The translations under genes were made by a program, and so were the position numbers. A stretch of 47,478 bases of DNA from JAUVUV01 sp964548275 (GTDB taxonomy: Bacteria > Gemmatimonadota > Glassbacteria > GWA2-58-10): assembly GCA_964548275.1 (NCBI GenBank), contig CAZJQI010000032.1, positions 1 through 47,478 of the forward strand, written 5' to 3'. Under the pieces are notes generated by a model. It saw only the letters and a program-made list of their open reading frames with translations, had not been told where the DNA came from and made no database searches. Below, in pieces: positions 42,318 to 47,478 of the stretch (its first letter is position 1; the number at the start of each line of letters is the position of its first letter).

Positions 42318-43265
42318 ATGGATTTCAGAGGCTTGCTGATCGCTGTTGTGGTTTTTTTCGCGGGCATTTCCTGCTCGAAACCAGCCGAAATTACTGAAAA
42401 ACACACTTATCCGATCAAGCTCGGTACTTTTACCGAGCCGAAAGAGCGCGGCGTGACAGATCTGTTTATCCATTCTCCCTGGAAACCCCAGCAGTATGCA
42501 GCGCTCGGATTTCCCGAACATTGCTGGGGAAACAACCTGCCCAATACAAGCCACGACAGCAAGGAACCGGTAAGATCACCCTGGCGGATCAGTGAAGATT
42601 CAACAGAGGCCGTTTTCGAGCGAAATCCGCGCCAGGGAGTTCTTTATCGGGCCAGGGCCGCGGTTGACTCAATGGCGGTGAAGCTCAGTGTTGAGATTAT
42701 CAACGATTCGGAGGTGGGGATCGAGGATATCCGCTCCCTGATCTGTTTCAAGCCGGCTGCAGCGAAAGGCCTTGCGAGCCGAAGTTCTGCGATGGCTGCT
42801 TTCCGCGACACCAGCTATGAAATGACCTGGTTCCCGGTGGATGGAAAACCGGTGCAGCTTCACGAAGACACCCATTACCAGGGCGACTACCCGGACCGGG
42901 GCTGGACAGATATCAGAACGAAAATAAACTGGGGAGTCAATATCAAGGGAGGCCTGGATAACCGGACAATACACGATATGGGCTGGTTCCGGGGCGACAG
43001 TCCGGGAAGGATTGTGGAGGAGGAGGCTGACCCGGCCCTGATCGCCATCCATGCTCGGGGAGATACAACCCGCTGGGTCGCTACGATCTGGAACCCGGCC
43101 AGGGTGCTGTTCTGCAACCCGCAGAACCCCTGTTTCCACTCCGATCCAGATTTCGAAGACTGCCCTGCCGGAGGAGAGACCGGAGCAGAGGGGATTATTT
43201 TCTTCCATGACGGCTCGTTCGAGGCACTGGTGAAACGGGCCTTGGCCTGGCGGGACGGGAAATGA
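42318..43265 (+). CDS. Lipoprotein of unknown family (paralogue of 39261)
   Basis: The 315-residue protein begins with a lipoprotein-like signal (VVVFFAGISC, Cys19) after an aaaggag site. The body matches the 39261 product throughout (FPEHCWGNN, MAVKLSVEI, NIKGGLDNRT, DMGWF, ATIWNPARVLF, ending RALAWRDGK), with a longer insert around residues 140-190. No known domain is recognised. It follows the concanavalin-fold protein by 26 bases, suggesting a shared job on one polysaccharide. Downstream is a ggcgcggc hairpin (43296-43317), then the cassette array. Confidence 0.7.
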   Translation: MDFRGLLIAVVVFFAGISCSKPAEITEKHTYPIKLGTFTEPKERGVTDLFIHSPWKPQQYAALGFPEHCWGNNLPNTSHDSKEPVRSPWRISEDSTEAVFERNPRQGVLYRARAAVDSMAVKLSVEIINDSEVGIEDIRSLICFKPAAAKGLASRSSAMAAFRDTSYEMTWFPVDGKPVQLHEDTHYQGDYPDRGWTDIRTKINWGVNIKGGLDNRTIHDMGWFRGDSPGRIVEEEADPALIAIHARGDTTRWVATIWNPARVLFCNPQNPCFHSDPDFEDCPAGGETGAEGIIFFHDGSFEALVKRALAWRDGK

Positions 43266-43323
43266 AACCGTAACCTGAGGATTTTTTCTATGAAGGGGCG
43301 CGGCACATGCCGCGACCTCAAAG

Positions 43324-43446
43324 AGCCAGGCATGATATATTATGTCTGGCTCTTTTCATTTTGAGTTTGAGAAAAATTTTTCTCTCGATGTGAAAGTCAT
43401 TATATTTGTTTAGAGAGATTATGCAGTATTTTGGAATTTTTTAGAC
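43324..43446 (+). repeat. Cassette repeat C
   Basis: Hairpin AGCCAGGCAT / ATGTCTGGCT (43324-43351) with tcttttc, then the same leader as copy A (gatgtgaaagtcattatatttg, tttagagagattatgcag), about 90% identical to it over 120 bases. It is the left boundary of the second cassette locus, right after the host lipoprotein gene. Confidence 0.65.
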
Positions 43447-43459
43447 AGGATATTTCATA

Positions 43460-44119
43460 ATGCCAGCAGATTCGGTATTCGTTTTTGATTGGACTGTTAA
43501 TGTTCCAAACATAATTACTTGGGTTATTGGATCAATATTAATAATCGCAGCCATTTTTCTACGAGATTGGCTTGCAACGCGTCGTGAAACTCGCTTGATA
43601 GATAAAGAAATGCAAAACTGGTTCGTGGAAACTTATATAGTTAATGGAGCCGAAGTACTTTTAGCATATGTAAGTAATATCATCATTAATAATTTAATTC
43701 ACCGTAATATGCGCGCCGTGGCCAGGGGGTATCCCATTCCTGGCCAAAATATTGATCTTTCTACAATAGCTCTTAACAGAGTTCACCAGTTGATAGGTGG
43801 TGCGGCTGAACGTACTTTGTTCATTCGATTGGGCGTTATAGTATATCAGCCCGATTTTCCTTTTCCCGTCGAAATCAAAAAAGAAAAATGTGAAGAAATT
43901 GCTGGGGTCTCCGTCCGATTTGCAATTGATATCGAGAGATGTTTAGCAGGGCTAATAAATGATATAAGGGCGTTAGAAATCAAAGATAAAAAATTAGACT
44001 TTAAAGACCCAGTAAAACTTGATTCCATTTCTAAAAAGTACGATGAAGAATTTGAAAAACTCGATAAAAGAGCAGAGAAAATAATATTATCAATGGGTTA
44101 CAAACCTGGGGACGCATAA
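43460..44119 (+). CDS. Cassette protein with one N-terminal membrane helix, unknown function
   Basis: The 219-residue product has one membrane helix (IITWVIGSILIIAAIFL, ~17-35), then a soluble domain with VNGAEVLLAYVSNIIINNL, QLIGGAAERTLFIRLGV and VSVRFAIDIERCLAGLINDI, and a charged helical end (DEEFEKLDKRAEKI). No known family is recognised. The gene is A+T-rich, unrelated to the two-helix cassette proteins, but carried between the same repeats. ATG lies about eight bases after a cagga site. Its leader repeat is C; its 3' boundary is repeat D. Confidence 0.7.
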   Translation: MPADSVFVFDWTVNVPNIITWVIGSILIIAAIFLRDWLATRRETRLIDKEMQNWFVETYIVNGAEVLLAYVSNIIINNLIHRNMRAVARGYPIPGQNIDLSTIALNRVHQLIGGAAERTLFIRLGVIVYQPDFPFPVEIKKEKCEEIAGVSVRFAIDIERCLAGLINDIRALEIKDKKLDFKDPVKLDSISKKYDEEFEKLDKRAEKIILSMGYKPGDA

Positions 44120-44176
44120 TATCCTAATCTGGCGGCAAGGAACTTTATAACTACATTAGAATTCCCATTTTAAAAT

Positions 44177-44293
44177 AGCCAATGCAATATATATCGGCAG
44201 CTTTTTTTCAGTTTGAGCAAGTAATTTCCCTCGAGCAATAAAAGGGTTAGATTTGTTTAGAGAACTTATGCAGCATTTTGGGGATTTTTTGAC
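44177..44293 (+). repeat. Cassette repeat D (degenerate hairpin)
   Basis: The hairpin is decayed (AGCCaatgc / tcggcAGCT around aatatata) but the T-run, gtttgag and the block tttgtttagagaacttatgcagcattttggg are kept. It separates the two cassette genes at this locus. Damage in the hairpin but not in the leader block hints that the two parts are under different constraint. Confidence 0.55.
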
Positions 44294-44344
44294 AGAATTT
44301 TAGAATACAAACTGAATCAGTCTAATTATTGGAAGGATTTTATC

Positions 44345-44884
44345 ATGGGTGGTGATAATAAGAAAATAGTTAAAATGTTAAAAGCAATTATAGAGTTTAT
44401 ACCGATGGTTTTGCCAGTATTTGTAATTCTTTTTTCGATTTACTATTTATTTCATCGTGAAAAAACAAGTATTATCGAACTTGCGGGTGAGCCTTTCCCC
44501 CTAGTATTAATGTCAGATTTAAAAGTGGTAAAATTATCAGTAGAAAATTTGCGTCAAATGTTGGATTCATTAACAATACCAAATGAGGCCAAAACAACAG
44601 TCCAATTAAACAAATTTCGCTTAGAAATTAATGAGATGAAATCTAGCTTAAAAAAGATTGAAGAAGTGATTTTAGATGATCCAGTAAAAGCTTTAAGATT
44701 ACCCTTAATGCAAAAAGAATTAGATAATATTAGAGCGACTTATAGAAATGAAATAACAAATATAAGGAGTGAAATTAACCGAGTCTATGACATGAGCAAG
44801 TGGCTATTTTATATAATGATTACTATGTCCGTTGCTTTGCTAGGTGTGGCAATTACTGGTTTTTATCAAAGTAGACGAGGCTAA
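44345..44884 (+). CDS. Cassette protein: two membrane helices around a coiled coil (paralogue of 28873)
   Basis: The 179-residue product has an N-terminal helix (IPMVLPVFVILFSIYYLF), a heptad-rich middle (LSVENLRQMLDSL, LEINEMKSSLKKIEEVIL, NEITNIRSEINRVYDM) and a C-terminal helix (WLFYIMITMSVALLGVAITGF) with tail QSRRG. From the phrase VLMSDL onward it is about 80% identical to the 28873 product, while the N-terminal helix is different. The 5' leader (tattggaaggattttatc) is identical. The duplicate in a second locus implies movement as a unit. No family is recognised. Confidence 0.75.
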   Translation: MGGDNKKIVKMLKAIIEFIPMVLPVFVILFSIYYLFHREKTSIIELAGEPFPLVLMSDLKVVKLSVENLRQMLDSLTIPNEAKTTVQLNKFRLEINEMKSSLKKIEEVILDDPVKALRLPLMQKELDNIRATYRNEITNIRSEINRVYDMSKWLFYIMITMSVALLGVAITGFYQSRRG

Positions 44885-44926
44885 ATGAGTGTTGCCTTCT
44901 ATCGTATCCACAACAATCCTTAGGCA

Positions 44927-45040
44927 AGCCAGATACAATATATAGTGCCTGGCTCTTTTTATTTCGAGTTTGAGAAAGTGGTTTTCCCTGGAGGTAAAAA
45001 AAGTTAAATTTTGTCCGGGCGCTTAGACAGCATTTTGCAA
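44927..45040 (+). repeat. Cassette repeat E (right boundary)
   Basis: Hairpin AGCCAGATAC / GTGCCTGGCT (44927-44954, one mismatch) with T-run, then gagtttgagaaag and a diverged leader ending cttagacagcattttgc. It is preceded by gtatccacaacaatc as in copy B. It lies within ten bases of the stop codon of the convergent nitrilase-like gene, mirroring the position of copy B beside the gene at 29574. Confidence 0.6.
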
Positions 45041-45048
45041 CTTTTTTA

Positions 45049-46461
45049 TCAGCGCTCCAGCGCCGGAGTGTGTATGTCGTTGCGCCGTGCCTGAAACAGC
45101 ACATGGCGAGTATTGCCCAGCGGCCAGGCGTAAGGGCAGGGTGGCGGATAATTGAGGTCTATATCTGCGTATGCCGTCCCGGGCCGCTCGGTGGCCTCGG
45201 CGAGCAGCTCGCCCCATGGGTCGTAGATATTGCTTGCCACATCGTAACCGCAGCTTACCATGTAAACGTGGTTCTCGATTGCGCGCGCCCGGATCAGGGT
45301 CGGGTTCCCTCCCCAGATCGGCATCAGGATTATCTCCGCACCCTGCACGGCGAGCGCCCGGGCCGGGTCCACAAACCAGGAGTCCCAGCAGATCATCATC
45401 CCGATTCGGCCGAAATCCGTGTCGAACACCGGGTAGGAATCACCCTGGGCGCTGCCCTGGTCGAACTCTCCCTCCGGGATGTAAACCTTGCGGTACTTGC
45501 CGGCGACTTTGCCCTGGCGGTTGATCAGTACGGCTGTGTTGTAAACCGCGTGTTTCTCCCGCTCACCGAGCGCTGCAACAATATACATTTTGTATTTCCG
45601 GGCCAGCTGCCCCAGCCTGTGGGTTGTCGGACCCGGTATCGGCTCGGCGATATCGGTGTATTTGGATGCTTTGCCATCAGGTTTAACCACTCCGATCAGA
45701 TTGATACCCTCCCCCAGGCAGACAATATCGCAGTTCATCTTCCCGGCCTGCTCCACCGCCTTGCAGAATTCCTCCACGGTCTCCATGCTGGATGAATTTC
45801 CGCCGGGCCGGCAGTTCACTGTGGCCACCCGCACCGGCCGTTTCGGCGGATCGGGGACCTGTGTCAGCTTGATCGCATCCCACCAGACCCTGCACTGGGC
45901 ATTTTGGCTGAGATAGAGATCGATACGTACTGACCTGGCGTTTTCCGGAGCGCGGAATGTGCCGCCCACTTTCTGCCAGCCATTCACCATGTCATACTCC
46001 GGTGCATATTCCCGCTGGTTGCCGATCTTTTTTCCATCCGAATCCTGCCATTCGAGAGTAGCGAATACAGTGTTGTGCGTATAATCGGCTCCATGCGCGA
46101 GAAAAGAGGCCTTGAAGCAGTAGTGGTTTCCCCCTTTTATTCCGGGGACAAGCTTTCGCCAGCAGCCCCGTACCTGGGCGTTGGAAGCCCCGTAAAGGCC
46201 CAGGCTGCCCGGGCTTCCCAGGCTGGGTTTCTCGGCAACGAAAAATTCCGGGCTGATCTCCTCCCGCTGGCTGTAGCGTTCCCACTCCCCGTCATCGGAG
46301 AACGTATCAGCCTGGAAAATAACCTCGCCTTCTGCAGGGAAAGCATTGAGCGGGTTGTTACTCAAGCCTGTAAAAATCAACAGGAGAATAGGTAAGACAA
46401 TCAGTGAAGGTGTCTGGCTGATCAACACTCCGGATGATTCGGCTCGGTGGGCTGGATTCAT
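45049..46461 (-). CDS. Exported carbon-nitrogen hydrolase (nitrilase family) with carbohydrate-binding-like domain
   Basis: The 470-residue protein has an N-terminal membrane/signal segment (~18-34), then a beta-rich domain (~45-200; FQADTFSDDGEWER, SVRIDLYL, WWDAIKLTQVP) like a CBM or discoidin module. From ~208 it is a full nitrilase fold with the Glu-Lys-Cys triad: Glu251 (CLGEGINL), Lys325 (GKYRKVYIP) and Cys358 (MMICWDSW). Such enzymes hydrolyse nitriles, amides or N-carbamoyl compounds. Export and a sugar-binding-like domain are unusual for the family. ATG follows a caaggag site. Confidence 0.83.
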   Translation of the reverse strand: MNPAHRAESSGVLISQTPSLIVLPILLLIFTGLSNNPLNAFPAEGEVIFQADTFSDDGEWERYSQREEISPEFFVAEKPSLGSPGSLGLYGASNAQVRGCWRKLVPGIKGGNHYCFKASFLAHGADYTHNTVFATLEWQDSDGKKIGNQREYAPEYDMVNGWQKVGGTFRAPENARSVRIDLYLSQNAQCRVWWDAIKLTQVPDPPKRPVRVATVNCRPGGNSSSMETVEEFCKAVEQAGKMNCDIVCLGEGINLIGVVKPDGKASKYTDIAEPIPGPTTHRLGQLARKYKMYIVAALGEREKHAVYNTAVLINRQGKVAGKYRKVYIPEGEFDQGSAQGDSYPVFDTDFGRIGMMICWDSWFVDPARALAVQGAEIILMPIWGGNPTLIRARAIENHVYMVSCGYDVASNIYDPWGELLAEATERPGTAYADIDLNYPPPCPYAWPLGNTRHVLFQARRNDIHTPALER

Positions 46462-46688
46462 GGTTTGTGCTCCTTGGCCTGGTGTTTTAAAAGAACTACG
46501 GCAAATATCAGCCGTAAAACAAACTACCCCGCGGCAAACCGCGGAGTGTCAAAATGATGAATTTGATGGAGACAGCCCCCTGTCTCCCCCTGTTTTTTTA
46601 AGGGGATTAACTGCTGATCCTCCGGGGCGGATTACCCTGAAGCAGAGCTTCGAGGAATTCTTTTAGACTAAAAAATATCTATTATAGT
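46462..46688. other. Gap with several short palindromes
   Basis: Short perfect hairpins follow each other: ACGGC/GCCGT, CCGCGG/CCGCGG (46531-46546) and GGAGACAG/CTGTCTCC (46570-46590). No gene is seen. They may terminate the phosphoribosyltransferase-like gene or be repeat debris. Confidence 0.35.
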
Positions 46689-47372
46689 TCATTCCACCCT
46701 TTTCGCCAGAGCGATCACGGTAATTTTTCCGCAACACTTTGCCCTCATCGCGCGGATACATTCATACGAAGTGGCTCCGCTGGCGATTATATCATCAAGC
46801 AGGATCACGTTACGCTTGTTCAAATTGATCTTACACTCGACTTGGCCTTCCATTATCGACAGCCTTTTGTCCAGTGGCACTTGCTTGATCGGCGGTACCA
46901 GTGCTTTAAATCTCAGGGCATCCTTGGCTATCCTCCAATGTTTTCCTTTACTGTCAGAGCCGAGTAAGGTTTCGATTTCATCCGCCAGGGCGAACAGGTG
47001 ATAGTCCTCCGGGTCCTGATCGATTTTCGGCGGAACCGTTACAATCAGTGAATATTCCCCGAGTCTGGGGTCCGAAAGAATCACCGCGGCGACACAGCGG
47101 GCAAAGCGTTCGGCATGCAATCTTTTTCCCCTCTGCCTGCCGAAACGGCCGCCGATATCCTTGAATTCCATCAAACAGCGGGAATATTCATGTTCGAGAT
47201 TGCCGCAGTGATACTCTCCGAGCAGGTATATCAAATCCGTATCCAGTCCCGGAAAATCCGATATCGTTTTGATCTCGCCCGCTTCAGAAAATTTTTTGAT
47301 CTTTTCCAGGGTGCTTCCCTCAAGCCTGATGCACTTTTCTCCAAAAAGCAACTGGATAGCCTCGTTCTTCAA
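46689..47372 (-). CDS. Phosphoribosyltransferase-like protein
   Basis: The 227 residues end in a PRPP-binding signature (VILLDDIIASGATSYECI) of type I phosphoribosyltransferases. The N-terminal part (DTDLIYLLGEYHCGNLEH) lacks the zinc cysteines of ComF. The start is unsure: the TTG at 47372 has its agga too close, no ATG or GTG lies upstream before the stop at 47400, and a terminal repeat begins immediately upstream (47403). The 5' end may have been cut by that insertion. The substrate is unknown; a stand-alone regulatory or DNA-uptake-related role is possible. Confidence 0.65.
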   Translation of the reverse strand: MKNEAIQLLFGEKCIRLEGSTLEKIKKFSEAGEIKTISDFPGLDTDLIYLLGEYHCGNLEHEYSRCLMEFKDIGGRFGRQRGKRLHAERFARCVAAVILSDPRLGEYSLIVTVPPKIDQDPEDYHLFALADEIETLLGSDSKGKHWRIAKDALRFKALVPPIKQVPLDKRLSIMEGQVECKINLNKRNVILLDDIIASGATSYECIRAMRAKCCGKITVIALAKRVE

Positions 47373-47402
47373 TTCCTGTAATATTAACCAAATACACTTT
47401 TA

Positions 47403-47425
47403 ACCCGGATTATTTATAAATTTTT
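47403..47425. repeat. Terminal repeat of a further cloverleaf-type element
   Basis: The sequence cccggattatttataaatt matches the ends of the elements at 13828 and 21548 except for one base. The window ends before the core structure could be seen. Confidence 0.4.
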
Positions 47426-47478
47426 CGGCCGATTTTCTAAATTGTTGATTACTAGCAGGGTGTTGAAATTTCATCGCT

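Overview
The window reads as chromosome of an uncultured Gram-negative bacterium of the FCB type (candidate relatives would be Latescibacterota, Glassbacteria, Zixibacteria or Gemmatimonadota; this is inference). The evidence is a C-terminal sorting-domain fragment of the NPFN...YDIRGRE...SGVYIYRL type, dockerin-like Ca-binding pairs on secreted proteins, many lipobox and twin-arginine signal peptides, GC-rich codon use with clear Shine-Dalgarno sites, and many small palindromic repeats between genes. No rRNA, tRNA, CRISPR array, integrase, transposase or phage gene was seen.

Layout. 1-4.9 kb: end of a repeat element, a frameshifted secreted Asp-box propeller gene, a dockerin-like secreted protein, and two decayed gene ends facing each other. 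4.9-13.8 kb (minus strand): a membrane spermidine-synthase-like/TPR protein, two paralogous parallel beta-helix proteins and a lipoprotein with PKD and GH88/GH105-like domains. 13.8-21.8 kb: a five-gene minus-strand operon (twin-arginine TIM-barrel hydrolase, two DUF4091-type proteins, Gfo/Idh/MocA oxidoreductase, sugar isomerase) flanked by two inverted copies of a ~208-bp element that can fold into a cloverleaf. 21.8-27.4 kb: an exported alpha/beta hydrolase, a repeat-filled gap and an intact Asp-box propeller paralogue of the first gene. 27.5-29.5 kb: an A+T-rich island with a DUF6941-like/2TM gene pair and a hairpin-bounded single-gene cassette. 29.5-33.6 kb: a dehydrogenase operon with a rhamnogalacturonan-lyase-like protein. 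33.8-38.6 kb: RidA plus D-aminoacylase, a twin-arginine Gfo/Idh/MocA enzyme and a creatininase-like lipoprotein. 39.2-43.3 kb: two paralogous lipoproteins of unknown family around a DUF1028 protein and a concanavalin-fold exported protein. 43.3-45.0 kb: two more A+T-rich hairpin-bounded cassettes. 45.0-47.4 kb: an exported nitrilase-family hydrolase and a phosphoribosyltransferase-like gene.

The host genes fit scavenging of plant or algal polysaccharide (uronic-acid-type glycans) and of modified amino acids: exported propellers, beta-helices, lyase-like and GH105-like proteins attack polymer outside the cytoplasm, and isomerase, Gfo/Idh/MocA, SDR and zinc dehydrogenases process the sugars. 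RidA/D-aminoacylase/DUF1028/creatininase fit amide and D-amino-acid turnover. These pathway roles are inferred from family membership.

The most unusual content is not in these genes. (1) A family of A+T-rich cassettes, each a small membrane-protein gene bounded by a conserved ~60-120 bp repeat that starts with a terminator-like hairpin (five repeat copies at two loci). (2) A non-coding element whose core folds into a four-way junction with almost no unpaired bases, present as two inverted copies around the glycan operon. Neither matches a system I can name.
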